Positions 16,103 through 27,633 of a stretch of DNA of 64,000 nt are shown here, in pieces (the stretch's first letter is position 1; every line of letters begins with the position of its first letter). Both the position numbers and the translations under genes were made by a program. Location of the stretch: contig NZ_BMER01000001.1 of NCBI RefSeq assembly GCF_014636865.1, positions 1,786,718 through 1,850,717 on the forward strand. The letters run 5' to 3'. A model generated the notes under the pieces. It saw only the letters and a program-made list of their open reading frames with translations, searched no databases and was not told the origin of the DNA. This stretch comes from Parapedobacter pyrenivorans (GTDB lineage: Bacteria > Bacteroidota > Bacteroidia > Sphingobacteriales > Sphingobacteriaceae).

Positions 16103-16603
16103 ATGGCAACAATCACATTCAAAGGTACCGAAGTACATACGGCTGGAAGTCTTCCGGCTGTGGGAAGCAAGGCCCCGGATTTTAAATTGACAGCGGGTGA
16201 TCTTTCAACGAAGTCGTTGAGTGATTACCGAGGCAAGAAAGTCATACTCAATATTTTTCCGAGTATCGATACAGGGACGTGTGCGGCATCGGTAAGGACA
16301 TTTAACCAAAAAGCAGCTGGGCTTGACAATACCGTTGTGCTCTGTATTTCCAAAGATTTGCCTTTTGCGCAAGGTAGGTTCTGTGCGGCAGAAGGCATTA
16401 GCAATGTGGAAACGCTCTCCGAGTATAAGGATGGTAATTTTTCCGAAGCTTATCAATTGAAAGTGACTGATGGCCCGTTGGCGGGCCTGTTGAGCCGCGC
16501 GGTGGTAGTGGTTGCTGAAGATGGCACCGTTAACTATACGGAGCAGGTTCCCGAAATCACCAGTGAGCCCAACTACGATAACGCATTAGCGGCACTGGCA
16601 TAA
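16103..16603 (+). CDS. tpx: Thiol peroxidase (Tpx, 2-Cys peroxiredoxin)
   Basis: A 166-residue cytosolic peroxidase, the usual Tpx length. The peroxidatic Cys60 is in [12 protein letters not shown] and the resolving Cys94 in GRFCAAEG, the spacing characteristic of atypical 2-Cys Tpx enzymes. The family reduces alkyl hydroperoxides and H2O2 with thioredoxin. It starts at ATG 16103, 78 nt after the EEP-family gene, with an AT-rich upstream region, so it is likely a single-gene unit. The next gene is on the opposite strand and ends 15 nt away. Confidence 0.95.
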   Translation: MATITFKGTEVHTAGSLPAVGSKAPDFKLTAGDLSTKSLSDYRGKKVILNIFPSIDTGTCAASVRTFNQKAAGLDNTVVLCISKDLPFAQGRFCAAEGISNVETLSEYKDGNFSEAYQLKVTDGPLAGLLSRAVVVVAEDGTVNYTEQVPEITSEPNYDNALAALA

Positions 16604-16618
16604 GTCCACTTGGTTACC

Positions 16619-17119
16619 TTATTCTTTTTTGGTGCAAGATACCGGTTGAAAGACCTGGCCTTCGGAGAAATCAATGGCCCCGTGGTCCGTAAACCGGTAT
16701 ACTTCTTCGCTCGGAGAACGGTCGCCGAACCCCCGTATCAACGTACCTCCTCTTTTCAAAAAGGCCTCTTCCGTGATGTTATGCGTTCCTTCTGCTTGGA
16801 ATTCGTATAGGACAAAAAGGGTATCACCACGGAACCGGCCATGGACGGTCCCCTGGCTGCCATCGATTTGATGGTTCCTGAAATGTAACGTTCCCGAAAC
16901 GGTATCTTTGTCATCAATGAGTACGAGATGCACTGAGTCTTGGCCATGTGTATAAAGGTAACAGGTTGTTACCGCTGGCGACACCTCGGCATCTGGCTGT
17001 ATGGTTTCGGTACGATCAGTCGATTCATCCGACGATGACGCTGGGCCCTGACAGGAACTGCCCACTAGCAAAGCGAGAATGCCCAATAGTGTGATAGGTT
17101 GCCGAAAATGATGTTGCAT
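16619..17119 (-). CDS. Hypothetical lipoprotein
   Basis: About 166 residues if the ATG at 17119 is used, which puts a hydrophobic signal (ITLLGILALLVGSSC, lipobox GSSC) near the N-terminus; an in-frame ATG at 17152 is possible but adds an atypical extension. The mature part begins with a Ser/Asp/Thr-rich linker. A beta-rich domain follows, with strands such as SVHLVLIDDKDTVSGTLHF and GTVHGRFRGDTLFVLYEF, as in small lipoproteins that bind or copy metal or ligand. I do not recognise a named family. It is convergent with tpx and lies 36 nt downstream of pgi on the same strand, possibly cotranscribed with it. Confidence 0.6.
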   Translation of the reverse strand: MQHHFRQPITLLGILALLVGSSCQGPASSSDESTDRTETIQPDAEVSPAVTTCYLYTHGQDSVHLVLIDDKDTVSGTLHFRNHQIDGSQGTVHGRFRGDTLFVLYEFQAEGTHNITEEAFLKRGGTLIRGFGDRSPSEEVYRFTDHGAIDFSEGQVFQPVSCTKKE

Positions 17120-17155
17120 ATCCATGAAGGATAACGCACAAATTCCGTGCAAGAA

Positions 17156-18805
<1,650 letters not shown>

Positions 18806-18820
18806 TTATTTTTTTATCAC

Positions 18821-20398
18821 TTATTCTTTATTCGAATCCACGACTAGCCGCTTGTCGCGGTTTGCAATTTCCCAAGCGGTGTGAAAGACCAGTCGAGCGC
18901 GCTTGGCCAGCATTTCAAAGTTGATTTTATCAACCGTATCTGCCGGGGTATGGTAGTCGGGATGCAAGCCGCTGAAATAGAAAATTACGGGGATGCCGTG
19001 CTTTGCGAAATTATATTGGTCCGAGCGGTAATAGATGCGCATGGGATCTTTCGGATCATCATACATATAATCCAGTTCCATATGGGTGTACGTGGCATTG
19101 GCATTTTCGTTGATGACCTTCAGCTCCGAACTGAGCTTATCCGAACCGATGGTATGAACATAGTTGTGATTGCCACGAAGGTGCTTATCATCAATCCGAC
19201 CAATCATATCCGTATTCAGGTTGACGACCGTATTTTCCAACGGGAATATGGGATGACGTGAATAATAATTGGATCCAAGCAGCCCCTTTTCCTCTGCGGT
19301 AACGGTCATAAACAAAATGCTGCGCCTTGGTCCGTGGCCATCAGCCTTGGCTTTGGCAAAGGCACGGGCAATTTCCAAGACACCTGTTGTGCCCGAGCCG
19401 TTATCGTCCGCACCGAAGAAAATAATGCCATTTTGGTTACCTTCATGATCATGGTGTGCGGTAATGACAAGCAGTTCGTCCTTGAGATCGGAGCCTTCGA
19501 GGTAGCCCAATACGTTATCCGATGTAAAGGGTTCGGTAACGGCGCCAAATATCGTTTTGAGCCGGGTTTTGTATGTTTTGCTTTGGGGCTTGTGCGTATC
19601 GCCTATCTTGCCGGTTAGCTTAGCGACGGAGGTCTTGGCCCTAGCCAGCAGTAGGTCTGCCATTTCCGGGCTGATATTGGCCACAGGTGTGCCAGTAGTT
19701 GCCGCCGCAGGGTTGGTGCCGCTTTCTTCCAACGCTATACGGGGTTGGGTAAGCCGGTTTCCGAAGCGTTCCAATGATTCCTGGATGTTGTTTGATACGG
19801 CAATGATCAGTTTGGGGTTTTTTGCCGTAATGTTTTGCAGGCGCTTGGTGCGGGAGGTCACCCATTCTGAGGGGGTGTCTGTTCCGGTAATCAACGAATT
19901 GCCCTGGGCATCTTTAGGTTCGCCCTCACTGAATACCAACACGACCTTGCCTTCAATGTTGATACCTGCGAGGTCGTCGTACTTATCGTCGCTGATGCCG
20001 TAACCGATGAATACGATTTCGTTGGCATTGATCGCGGTCTCTGGGCCGCTGCCCACGAAATAAAAATCTTTACCATTGGCAAACGATTTTCCATCGATGG
20101 TGAAATCGCGGACGTCAAACAGGGTGCGAGTCAACTTTACGGGCTGGAAGTGCGAACCATTTACCGGACCAATCAATCCCAATTTCTCGAATTCTTCAGC
20201 GATATATGCCGCGGCTTTCTCACCACCCGGCTCGCCGGTACCACGTCCTTCGAATGCTGCTGACGCGAGGATCGAAAGATGGGACTTTGCAGTTTCGGGC
20301 GTGATCTCACCCGCATATTTCAACTGCACCGGGTCCTGGGCCATGATACATCCGTAAAAGGCAGGAACAAGGAAAAATAGGGATAATAACTGCTTCAT
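18821..20398 (-). CDS. Exported M28-family zinc aminopeptidase with PA domain
   Basis: A 525-residue exported peptidase. A signal peptide (ending CIMAQD) is followed by FEGRGTGEPGGEKAAAYIAE, the N-terminal entry of the M28 fold. A protease-associated insert follows (about residues 120-270). The two-zinc catalytic site reads ITAHHDHEG (His), GADDNGSG (bridging Asp), AEEKGLLGS (catalytic Glu pair), NTDMIGR (Asp) and HPDYHTPADT (His). Members remove N-terminal residues from peptides in the periplasm. It is the first gene of a likely pair with pgi; 90 nt of AT-rich DNA separate it from rpiB. Confidence 0.9.
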   Translation of the reverse strand: MKQLLSLFFLVPAFYGCIMAQDPVQLKYAGEITPETAKSHLSILASAAFEGRGTGEPGGEKAAAYIAEEFEKLGLIGPVNGSHFQPVKLTRTLFDVRDFTIDGKSFANGKDFYFVGSGPETAINANEIVFIGYGISDDKYDDLAGINIEGKVVLVFSEGEPKDAQGNSLITGTDTPSEWVTSRTKRLQNITAKNPKLIIAVSNNIQESLERFGNRLTQPRIALEESGTNPAAATTGTPVANISPEMADLLLARAKTSVAKLTGKIGDTHKPQSKTYKTRLKTIFGAVTEPFTSDNVLGYLEGSDLKDELLVITAHHDHEGNQNGIIFFGADDNGSGTTGVLEIARAFAKAKADGHGPRRSILFMTVTAEEKGLLGSNYYSRHPIFPLENTVVNLNTDMIGRIDDKHLRGNHNYVHTIGSDKLSSELKVINENANATYTHMELDYMYDDPKDPMRIYYRSDQYNFAKHGIPVIFYFSGLHPDYHTPADTVDKINFEMLAKRARLVFHTAWEIANRDKRLVVDSNKE

Positions 20399-20488
20399 TT
20401 GTGCTATTTTTGAGATATTAGCTATCAGAAGCTAGACATCAGAGACTAGACTACTGACCGCTCACCCTTGGCCACCAATAACCAAGTG

Positions 20489-20929
20489 CTAACAGGAAAT
20501 CTTATTCACCCGATTGGCATGTCGGCCCCCTTCAAAGTCAGTAGACATAAATCTTCCGACGATCGATTTCGCCAACGTGATGTCGATAAACCGGGCGGGA
20601 ATGCAAACAATGTTAGCGTTGTTGTGCTGACGCGCCAAAACGGCCAACTCTTCTTGCCAACAGATGGCAGCACGGACGCCTTGATGTTTGTTCGCAGTGA
20701 TGGCTACGCCATTGGCGCTGCCGCAAACCAGGATACCCAGATCAAACTCGCCGGTTTCCACTGCCGCTGCCACGGGATGCGCAAAATCGGGGTAGTCCAC
20801 GGAGTCGCCCGTAGAAGTACCGAAATCTTTGACGGTGTACCCCGCTTCTGCGAGAAATTTTACCAGTTCGTCTTTGTATTCAAATCCCGCATGGTCACCG
20901 CCAATGGCTATCGTTTTGTGTACTGTCAT
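20489..20929 (-). CDS. rpiB: Ribose-5-phosphate isomerase B
   Basis: A 146-residue RpiB/LacA/LacB-family sugar phosphate isomerase that interconverts ribose 5-phosphate and ribulose 5-phosphate. Typical motifs are IAIGGDHAGFEYKDEL at the N-terminus, DYPDFAHPVA, and LVCGSANGVAITANKHQGVR, which holds the active-site Cys and the anion-binding loop. It lies 2 nt after the tatC stop codon, so it is the last gene of the accB-accC-tatC-rpiB run. Confidence 0.95.
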   Translation of the reverse strand: MTVHKTIAIGGDHAGFEYKDELVKFLAEAGYTVKDFGTSTGDSVDYPDFAHPVAAAVETGEFDLGILVCGSANGVAITANKHQGVRAAICWQEELAVLARQHNNANIVCIPARFIDITLAKSIVGRFMSTDFEGGRHANRVNKISC

Positions 20930-20931
20930 GG

Positions 20932-21822
20932 TTATTCCTCCTGCTTTTCTCCCTTATAAAAATCCAAATCGGTTTTCATCCGTTTCCGATGTACACGGGA
21001 TGCCACGATGATGCTTAGCTCGTAGAGCAAAAACATCGGAAAGCTAACGGTGAGCATGGTGATGATATCCGGGGTAGGGGTGATAATTGCTGCAATGAGC
21101 AAGATCACGACGACGGCATACTGGCGGGATTTCCGCATAAATTGCGGCGTCATGATCCCCAATTTCGAAAGGATGTAGATAATCATCGGAAGTTCGAATA
21201 CGATGCCGCATCCCAACGTAAGTGTCGCCACGAAGGAGAGGTAATTATCGATGGTGATCGTATTCGATATATCTGTGCTGATCGAGTAGTTGGCCAAAAA
21301 ATTCATGGCAAGGGGCACGACAATGAAATAGCCGAATAACACCCCCAAAGCAAATAATAGGCTGGCATAAAAAACAAACCCGCTGGCTGATTTTCGTTCC
21401 AGATCATTCAACGCCGGTTTGACGAAAAGCCATACTTCGTATAGCAAGTATGGAACGCCCATCATGACGGCGATGATCAGCGAGGAGTTGATCTGCAGGA
21501 TAAACTGCCCTGCCATTTGGGTATTGATAATGGTGCCAGGCACCTCTGTTACGCAGAAATCAGGCGCGTTTACCCAGTCAGCAATCTTGCACATCATCCG
21601 ATAGGTCCAGAAATTAGCATCTTTGGGCCCCATGATGATGGTATCAAAAATAAAATCGTAAAAGGAAAATGCGACAACCATGAAGACCGCTACCGCGATG
21701 GCCGACCGGATGAGGTGCCAGCGCAATACTTCGAGGTGGTCAAAAAACGACATCTCGGCTTCGAGACTCTTGCCTTTATTCTTGATCGTTTCTATCAGTT
21801 TCTTTCCGGATAATTTGCTCAT
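20932..21822 (-). CDS. tatC: Sec-independent protein translocase subunit TatC
   Basis: A 296-residue multispanning membrane protein with about six hydrophobic segments. The family hallmark near the N-terminus is present (MSFFDHLEVLRWHLIRS, with the conserved Glu-Leu-Arg-type loop), followed by YEVWLFVKPAL and VFELPMIIYILSKLGIM. TatC recognises twin-arginine signal peptides and forms the Tat translocon with TatA. A probable Tat substrate, the dienelactone hydrolase at 26782, lies in this window. The N- and C-terminal extensions are charged. It lies 9 nt after accC and 2 nt before rpiB. Confidence 0.95.
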   Translation of the reverse strand: MSKLSGKKLIETIKNKGKSLEAEMSFFDHLEVLRWHLIRSAIAVAVFMVVAFSFYDFIFDTIIMGPKDANFWTYRMMCKIADWVNAPDFCVTEVPGTIINTQMAGQFILQINSSLIIAVMMGVPYLLYEVWLFVKPALNDLERKSASGFVFYASLLFALGVLFGYFIVVPLAMNFLANYSISTDISNTITIDNYLSFVATLTLGCGIVFELPMIIYILSKLGIMTPQFMRKSRQYAVVVILLIAAIITPTPDIITMLTVSFPMFLLYELSIIVASRVHRKRMKTDLDFYKGEKQEE

Positions 21823-21831
21823 GGCCCGCCT

Positions 21832-23172
21832 TTATTCGCTTAAATCAAACGTTTCCATAAACTTGGTGGTAAAGTTACCCGCTCTGAAATTGGGGTCGCG
21901 CATCAACCTCAAATGCAGCGGAATCGTCGTTTTGATACCTTCGATAATAAACTCGCTAAGCGCCCGTTCCATGGTGGAGATTGCTTCCTCACGGGTCTGC
22001 GCCACGCATATGAGTTTGGCAATCATGGAGTCGTAGTTTGGCGGAATAACGTAACCGGAATACGCATGGGTATCCACCCGTACGCCATGGCCGCCCGGCG
22101 AATGGAAATTGGTAATCTTTCCGGGAGATGGCCTGAATCCATTGAATGGATCCTCGGCATTAATGCGGCATTCGATGGCGTGCATCGTTGGTTCATAGTT
22201 ATTGCCCGAAATGGGGATGCCCGCTGCTACTTTGATCTGTTCTTTGATCAAATCGAAGTTGATCACTTCTTCCGTAACCGGATGCTCTACTTGGATACGG
22301 GTATTCATTTCCATGAAGTAAAAGTTGCGGTGCTTATCCACTAAAAACTCGATGGTACCCGCTCCCTCATAGTTGACTGCCCTGGCTCCCTTGATTGCTG
22401 CCTCGCCCATGGCTTTGCGCAGTTCGGGCGTTATGAAAGGGGAAGGTGCTTCTTCGATCAGTTTTTGGTGACGTCGCTGGATGGAACAGTCACGTTCCGA
22501 AAGGTGACACACCGTCCCGTATTGGTCGCCCACTACTTGGATTTCGATATGTCGGGGATCTTCCACAAATTTTTCAAGGTAGATACCATCGTTACCGAAA
22601 GCAGCCCCTGCTTCCTGGCGTGCAGAATCCCAGGCCGGCTCAAACTCCTCGTCTTTCCAGACAATACGCATTCCTCGCCCGCCGCCGCCGGCGGTGGCTT
22701 TAAGGATAACGGGATAGCCAATTTCGTTGGCAATCTTGATGCCTTCCTTTACATCCTTGACTAGTCCATCTGAACCGGGAATGGTGGGGACACCAGCATT
22801 CTTCATGGTTTCTTTGGCCGACGCCTTATCGCCCATTTGCTCAATCTGCTCGGCGGTAGCACCAATGAATTTGATGCCATACTGGTTGCAGATGGACGAA
22901 AAGCGTGCGTTTTCGGAAAGGAATCCATATCCGGGATGTATCGCATCTGCATTGGTCAGTTCAGCGGCAGATATGATGTTAGGTATGTTGAGGTATGATT
23001 CTTTGCTGGGGGGCGGCCCTATGCAAACTGCTTCATCGGCAAAGCGTACGTGCAGGCTGTCGCGGTCGGCGGTCGAATATATCGCTACGCTCTTAATACC
23101 CATTTCACGGCAGGTACGGATGATACGCAATGCGATTTCCCCTCGGTTGGCTATAAGTATTTTTTTGAACAT
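21832..23172 (-). CDS. accC: Acetyl-CoA carboxylase, biotin carboxylase subunit
   Basis: A 446-residue ATP-grasp enzyme that carboxylates the biotin carried by AccB, the first step of fatty-acid synthesis. It has [19 protein letters not shown] at the N-terminus, the Gly-rich ATP loop [46 protein letters not shown] (metal and catalytic residues) and ECRINAEDP. The length is normal. It follows accB on the same strand with a 58-nt gap and precedes tatC by 9 nt. Confidence 0.97.
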   Translation of the reverse strand: MFKKILIANRGEIALRIIRTCREMGIKSVAIYSTADRDSLHVRFADEAVCIGPPPSKESYLNIPNIISAAELTNADAIHPGYGFLSENARFSSICNQYGIKFIGATAEQIEQMGDKASAKETMKNAGVPTIPGSDGLVKDVKEGIKIANEIGYPVILKATAGGGGRGMRIVWKDEEFEPAWDSARQEAGAAFGNDGIYLEKFVEDPRHIEIQVVGDQYGTVCHLSERDCSIQRRHQKLIEEAPSPFITPELRKAMGEAAIKGARAVNYEGAGTIEFLVDKHRNFYFMEMNTRIQVEHPVTEEVINFDLIKEQIKVAAGIPISGNNYEPTMHAIECRINAEDPFNGFRPSPGKITNFHSPGGHGVRVDTHAYSGYVIPPNYDSMIAKLICVAQTREEAISTMERALSEFIIEGIKTTIPLHLRLMRDPNFRAGNFTTKFMETFDLSE

Positions 23173-23230
23173 GAATGTTTAGCTATCTTCGGTAGTATGT
23201 GCTTTTTTTGATGGATTCAGCGCAACCAAG

Positions 23231-23710
23231 TTATTTGGGTTCGACCAAAAACAACGGTTGGTCATACTCTACCGGCTGGGCATCGTCTACCAGCACTTTT
23301 ATTATTTTCCCCGAAACTTCGGATTCGATTTCGTTAAACAGTTTCATCGCTTCCACGATGCATACTACTTTGCCGGCCGATATCTCATCGCCCACGTTTA
23401 CGAAAACGGGTTTGTCTGGCGAAGATGAGCGATAGAAGGTACCAATCATCGGCGATTTAATGGTTACATAATTCGACGTATCTTCAGCTTTTGGGGCCGA
23501 TGGTTGCGGTGCTTCCACTGCCGGAGCTGCGGAAGCCACAGGCTGCGGAAGGGGTACGGCCGCCGTGGGTACCGTAGCCGTTACATACGTCGGTGCCTGA
23601 TTGGTTTTTATCGTAATCTTGAAATCTTCTTCTTCGATAGATACTTCATTCACCCCTGATTTAGCCACAAACTTAATCAGGTCTTGAATCTGTTTGATAT
23701 CCATGCTCAT
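23231..23710 (-). CDS. accB: Acetyl-CoA carboxylase, biotin carboxyl carrier protein
   Basis: A 159-residue biotin carrier. It has an N-terminal helix (IKQIQDLIKFVAKSGVNEV), a Pro/Ala-rich flexible linker (about residues 45-80) and a C-terminal biotinyl domain (residues 83-159) with the biotinylation motif VEAMKLFNE, in which Lys carries biotin. An alternative start is the ATG two codons downstream. A full Bacteroidota-type promoter lies just upstream (23737-23768), separating accB-accC-tatC-rpiB from the fabH block. Confidence 0.96.
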   Translation of the reverse strand: MSMDIKQIQDLIKFVAKSGVNEVSIEEEDFKITIKTNQAPTYVTATVPTAAVPLPQPVASAAPAVEAPQPSAPKAEDTSNYVTIKSPMIGTFYRSSSPDKPVFVNVGDEISAGKVVCIVEAMKLFNEIESEVSGKIIKVLVDDAQPVEYDQPLFLVEPK

Positions 23711-23736
23711 TGTTTAGTAGGTTTGATAATAAGAAT

Positions 23737-23768
23737 CAAAAATATTAGCTAATCTATTATTTAACAAA
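23737..23768 (-). promoter_or_regulatory. Bacteroidota-type promoter for accB
   Basis: On the minus strand TTTG (23765-23768) is followed after 20 nt by TATTTTTG (23737-23744), matching the TTTG-N19-21-TAnnTTTG consensus. The accB start is about 27 nt downstream, leaving room for a short leader. Confidence 0.6.
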
Positions 23769-23804
23769 TAAAATCGGGATTTATTTTGTGCCCGTATAAA
23801 TTGT

Positions 23805-24800
23805 TCAGCTTCCGTAAGCCCATTTCAGGTAAACGGCACCCCATGTAAATCCACCGCCGAAAGCAGCCAAGATCAGGTTGTCTCCTTTTTTCAGTTGGTT
23901 TTCCCACTCCCATAAGCACAATGGGATCGTACCTGCTGTTGTGTTGCCGTAGCGTTGGATGTTGACCATCACCTTTTCCTCGCTAAGGCCCATGCGTTCC
24001 GCCGTCGCATCGATAATGCGCTTATTGGCCTGATGGGGTACCAGCCAGGCGACATCATCGCCTGAAAGGCTGTTGCGCTCCATGATTTCGGCCGCCACAT
24101 CCGCCATATTGGTCACCGCAAATTTAAATACAGTGCGGCCCTCTTGATAGGCATAGTGCAAGTCGGCATCCACCGTCGCATGCGAAGCCGGGAGCAGCGA
24201 CCCCCCAGCCTTGATGTTGAGGTAAGGGCAGCCAGAGCCATCGCTTTTTAATATGGAATCCATTACACCCAGTCCTTCTTCGTTTGGCTCGAGTAATACA
24301 GCGCCACAACCATCACCAAAGATGATGCAGGTTGCGCGGTCTTTATAGTTGATGATGGACGACATCTTATCGCCACCTACTACCAATACCTTTTTGTGCA
24401 TGCCCGACTCGATAAATTGGGCACCCGTAGTCAGGCCATAGATAAAGCCCGAACAGGCAGCCATCAGATCGTAACCCCAGGCATTTACTGCGCCTATCTT
24501 ATCCGCTAGGATGTTTGCCGCCGCGGGGAACGGCATATCCGGTGTCACCGTGCAGAAAATAATCAAATCGATTTCGTCGGCGCCAATACCCCGTTTTTCC
24601 AACAGGCCGTTTACCGCGGGTACGGCCATGTCCGAGGTGGCTTTGCCCTCACCCTTCAGTATCCGCCGCTCCTTGATTCCCGTGCGAGTAGTGATCCATT
24701 CATCATTCGTCTCCACCATGGTTTCGAGTTCCTGGTTGGTGAGGATATAATCAGGAACGTACCCGTGTACAGCCGTGATGGCAGCATGTATTTTTGACAT
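23805..24800 (-). CDS. fabH: 3-oxoacyl-ACP synthase III
   Basis: A 331-residue KAS III enzyme that starts type II fatty-acid synthesis by condensing acyl-CoA with malonyl-ACP. The catalytic Cys116 is in [10 protein letters not shown], the His in [11 protein letters not shown] and the Asn in [22 protein letters not shown] near the N-terminus is the CoA-site Trp loop. It lies 8 nt after plsX, the usual plsX-fabH arrangement. Confidence 0.97.
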   Translation of the reverse strand: MSKIHAAITAVHGYVPDYILTNQELETMVETNDEWITTRTGIKERRILKGEGKATSDMAVPAVNGLLEKRGIGADEIDLIIFCTVTPDMPFPAAANILADKIGAVNAWGYDLMAACSGFIYGLTTGAQFIESGMHKKVLVVGGDKMSSIINYKDRATCIIFGDGCGAVLLEPNEEGLGVMDSILKSDGSGCPYLNIKAGGSLLPASHATVDADLHYAYQEGRTVFKFAVTNMADVAAEIMERNSLSGDDVAWLVPHQANKRIIDATAERMGLSEEKVMVNIQRYGNTTAGTIPLCLWEWENQLKKGDNLILAAFGGGFTWGAVYLKWAYGS

Positions 24801-24808
24801 ATAGCGAG

Positions 24809-25747
24809 TTAGTTGAAAGCGCGTTTGATTTTTTCGATGATATCGGATTCAATCATGGTCTTGGATAGCAACACCATGTTTTTGATGGCTTCGGGGCTGG
24901 ATATGCCGTGTCCGATGATCACGGGGGCATTTACACCCAATATCGGGCTGCCCCCATATTGTTCGTAATTGAAGCGGTCAAAAAACGGATCCTGAAACCC
25001 CTTTTTCCGGGTTAGGACGTAAAACGATTCCGCCAGTTTAAGCACCACGTTGCCAACAAACCCATCGCATACCATCACATCGGCTTTTTCGTCAAACAGT
25101 TCGCGTCCTTCAATATTTCCGATAAAATTAATGCGGCCATTTTCCCTCATCAACGGATAGGCAGCGAGTGTAAGCGCGTTACCCTTCTCTTCCTCTTCGC
25201 CGATATTAACCAGTCCTACAGTAGGGTTGGTGATGCCATAGACGTGTTCGGCGAACAGGCTGCCCAGCAATCCGAACTGAGGAAGCATTTCGGGCTTGCA
25301 ATCTGCGTTGGCACCGACGTCTAGGAGGATACCGAAGCCGCTTTTGATTTTGGGTACATTAGTTGCAATGGCCGGTCGCATCACGCCGGGGATTGTTTTT
25401 ACGCTTAATACCGAGCCGACCAGCATCGCTCCGGTATTACCGGCAGAGGCAAATGAATCTATCTTGCCCTCTTTCAGCAATTGAAATCCACGACTGATAC
25501 TCGAATCGGGCTTTTGGGCAATAGCCTTGGTAGGGTGTTCACCCATGCCTATGCTATCGGGCGCATGTACATAGTCAAAAAAAGCAGGATTTTCCCCTGC
25601 TTGTTCAATGTATCGCTTAGCAATAGCTTGGTCGCCGATGAGCACGATTTTCTGATCTTCCGAAAGCTGTTTTGATGCCAAAATGGCTCCCTTTACTGTT
25701 GCTTCCGGCGCAAAATCACCGCCCAATATGTCTAAACCAATCTTCAT
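24809..25747 (-). CDS. plsX: Phosphate acyltransferase PlsX
   Basis: A 312-residue enzyme that makes acyl-phosphate from acyl-ACP for phospholipid synthesis. Recognisable segments are [51 protein letters not shown] and [14 protein letters not shown]. It belongs to the DUF177-rpmF-plsX-fabH block common to many bacteria; 102 nt separate it from rpmF. Confidence 0.96.
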   Translation of the reverse strand: MKIGLDILGGDFAPEATVKGAILASKQLSEDQKIVLIGDQAIAKRYIEQAGENPAFFDYVHAPDSIGMGEHPTKAIAQKPDSSISRGFQLLKEGKIDSFASAGNTGAMLVGSVLSVKTIPGVMRPAIATNVPKIKSGFGILLDVGANADCKPEMLPQFGLLGSLFAEHVYGITNPTVGLVNIGEEEEKGNALTLAAYPLMRENGRINFIGNIEGRELFDEKADVMVCDGFVGNVVLKLAESFYVLTRKKGFQDPFFDRFNYEQYGGSPILGVNAPVIIGHGISSPEAIKNMVLLSKTMIESDIIEKIKRAFN

Positions 25748-25849
25748 CCGTTATTGTCTTTGAATCCAATAATACGCAAAAACACCCCAAAGTAACGTAT
25801 AAAAAACCAGTTACACGTTATGGGATGCTTAATTTTTTGAAAGATCAAT

Positions 25850-26041
25850 TTAGGCGGAGGCAGTGTTTTCGATGATCAGTTTGCCATTGTAATAAAGGTT
25901 GCCATCTACTAAATATGCACGGTGTGGCAGGTGCACGGCACCCGTCTCCTTACAAGTTGCCAAGGTTGGTCGCTCAGCTTTATAGTGTGTCCTTCTTTTG
26001 TCTCTCCGTGATTTGGAGATCTTCCGTTTTGGATGTGCCAT
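25850..26041 (-). CDS. rpmF: 50S ribosomal protein L32
   Basis: A 63-residue basic protein starting [20 protein letters not shown], the L32 signature, with [20 protein letters not shown] in the second half. One zinc-site Cys remains and the second pair is absent, as in zinc-independent L32 variants. It lies 14 nt after the DUF177 gene, with which it is commonly cotranscribed. Confidence 0.97.
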   Translation of the reverse strand: MAHPKRKISKSRRDKRRTHYKAERPTLATCKETGAVHLPHRAYLVDGNLYYNGKLIIENTASA

Positions 26042-26055
26042 CTCGTATTGTTATT

Positions 26056-26595
26056 TTAATTGTATTTTATTTTTTTTAATGCTTCCCAACGGGGATCTGC
26101 TTGCTTTTCCTGTTTTTCTTCCTGTTGTTCACCTGCCAGGTCATTCAGTTTCGCCAGCACGGTTTCATCGCACGTGATGTTGTCGCCCTGTTCGCTGCAT
26201 TTAATGTAGTGCGGCACGGCAACATTGATGTACTCGTATAGCAATCCGGCGATATCCAGTTCGTGTTCCCGCCTGGCCAACACCATGATTTCTTCGGTGC
26301 TTTCAGCAATATCTTCGTCCGTGAACTTGACAATCAGCCTCTCCTCAATATCGGTCTTTGCCGGAAATGACGACAGACAGACATCGCACGTCAAAACCAC
26401 CGTACCGGTGATGTGGAATTGGAGTACCATCATGTTTTCCTGTTTGAGTAGATTGACGACCACTTTTAGATTGCCATCTTTCACTATGGAATAGTCATAA
26501 CAATCAAAGAACGCCTTATCAATGCCAAACTCGAAGTCGTGCGTACCCAAACCCAGCCCCGTGAAGGGAATCCGATATTGCTTCAAATAATTCAC
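26056..26595 (-). CDS. DUF177 (YceD-like) 23S rRNA accumulation protein
   Basis: About 179 residues when started at GTG 26595. That start is preferred because a TACCTTTG promoter element lies only 20 nt upstream (26615-26622), so the longer reading from ATG 26682 would begin before the transcript. Homologous sequence also begins around YLKQYRIPF. The family features are the Cys pair CDVCLSSF, the acidic stretch FTDEDIAEST and the C-terminal DPRWEALKKIKYN. YceD proteins affect 23S rRNA levels and are nearly always encoded before rpmF, as here. Confidence 0.88.
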   Translation of the reverse strand: MNYLKQYRIPFTGLGLGTHDFEFGIDKAFFDCYDYSIVKDGNLKVVVNLLKQENMMVLQFHITGTVVLTCDVCLSSFPAKTDIEERLIVKFTDEDIAESTEEIMVLARREHELDIAGLLYEYINVAVPHYIKCSEQGDNITCDETVLAKLNDLAGEQQEEKQEKQADPRWEALKKIKYN

Positions 26596-26614
26596 CGCCC
26601 CACAATTGAGCCTG

Positions 26615-26645
26615 CAAAGGTATATATAAATTATAAGATATGAAA
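26615..26645 (-). promoter_or_regulatory. Promoter for the DUF177-rpmF-plsX-fabH block
   Basis: On the minus strand a TTTC box is followed after 19 nt by TACCTTTG (26615-26622), then GCAGG. The -7 element is a perfect match to TAnnTTTG; the -33 box differs by one base. It is divergent from the promoter at 26688-26718. Confidence 0.65.
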
Positions 26646-26687
26646 GTTTTTTGTTGATGATGGAATGTGGATAATAGGGCAACTTAC

Positions 26688-26718
26688 TTTCAAAAAGCGA
26701 ATAGTTTACCTAACTTTG
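26688..26718 (+). promoter_or_regulatory. Promoter for the dienelactone hydrolase gene
   Basis: TTTC (26688-26691), 19 nt, then TAACTTTG (26711-26718). This resembles the Bacteroidota consensus with one mismatch in the -33 box and lies about 64 nt before the ATG at 26782. Confidence 0.5.
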
Positions 26719-26781
26719 GGATACAGTTAGTCAAAAGCGATACATATAGCTGCGATTATCCACAGAAGTACCCAATTGTAT

Positions 26782-27633
26782 ATGGAACAGAAAATCATTC
26801 ATCTCTACGATCAGTACACGCACAGCCAACTTACCCGTAAAGAATTCATGAGGCGGCTGGCTAAGCTTGTTGGCGGTACGGCGGCGGCAATGGCGATTTT
26901 ACCCATGCTGCAGAACAACTACGCCGTTGCGGCTTCATTCCACAGCGACGACATCACCACAGAAAATATAACCTATCCGGGTGTAGATGGTGATGTGAAG
27001 GCCGTGCTGGCGAAGCCCAAGGCAAAAACGGGTATTGGTGCGGTGGTAGTCATCCATGAAAATCGCGGACTGAATCCCCATATCATCGAAGTAACCAACC
27101 GCGTAGCCGCGGAGGGTTTCATCGCGCTGGGTATCGATGCGCTTTCACCGTTTGGTGGTACGCCCGCCGACGAAGATAAGGGGCGCGAGCTGATTGGCAA
27201 GCTGGATATGGTGAAGAATATCCAGAATTACCTGAAAGGACTTGAACATGTGCGTAACTTGGAAGGAAGCAATGGTAAGGTAGGTTGTGTCGGCTTTTGC
27301 TGGGGGGGCGCGATGGCCGGGCGGCTCGCTGTAAACGATCCGGAGTTGCAGGCATCCGTAGCCTATTATGGCGGCCAACCTAACGCTGCTGATGTGCCGA
27401 AAATCAAGGCCAGCCTGATGCTGCATTATGCAGGGCTCGATGAACGCATCAATGCGGGTATTCCGGCGTATGAAGAAGCGTTGAAAGCACATGGCATCGA
27501 CTACCGATTGTTCGTCTACGACGGGGTAAACCATGCATTCAACAACGATACCTCACCTACCCGGTATGATGCGAACGCTGCGAAACTAGCGTGGAAACGG
27601 ACGGTTGAATTTTTTAGGAGCAAGCTGGCGTAA
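26782..27633 (+). CDS. Dienelactone hydrolase-family protein with Tat-like signal
   Basis: A 283-residue alpha/beta hydrolase. The start is ATG 26782; an upstream TTG is less likely. The N-terminus has [20 protein letters not shown], a twin arginine followed by a hydrophobic stretch, as in Tat signal peptides, then a cut around VAAS. The catalytic triad of dienelactone hydrolases is visible: Cys in [10 protein letters not shown], Asp in AGLDERI and His in [15 protein letters not shown] forms the N-terminal loop. The family hydrolyses cyclic esters, but such exported relatives usually have unknown substrates. Its 3' end overlaps the convergent queH gene by 20 nt. Confidence 0.85.
   Translation: MEQKIIHLYDQYTHSQLTRKEFMRRLAKLVGGTAAAMAILPMLQNNYAVAASFHSDDITTENITYPGVDGDVKAVLAKPKAKTGIGAVVVIHENRGLNPHIIEVTNRVAAEGFIALGIDALSPFGGTPADEDKGRELIGKLDMVKNIQNYLKGLEHVRNLEGSNGKVGCVGFCWGGAMAGRLAVNDPELQASVAYYGGQPNAADVPKIKASLMLHYAGLDERINAGIPAYEEALKAHGIDYRLFVYDGVNHAFNNDTSPTRYDANAAKLAWKRTVEFFRSKLA

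Noticed and set aside
20468..20959. Plus-strand open frame opposite rpiB
   Set aside because: The minus-strand frame is a complete RpiB; the opposite reading has no domain and crosses into tatC.
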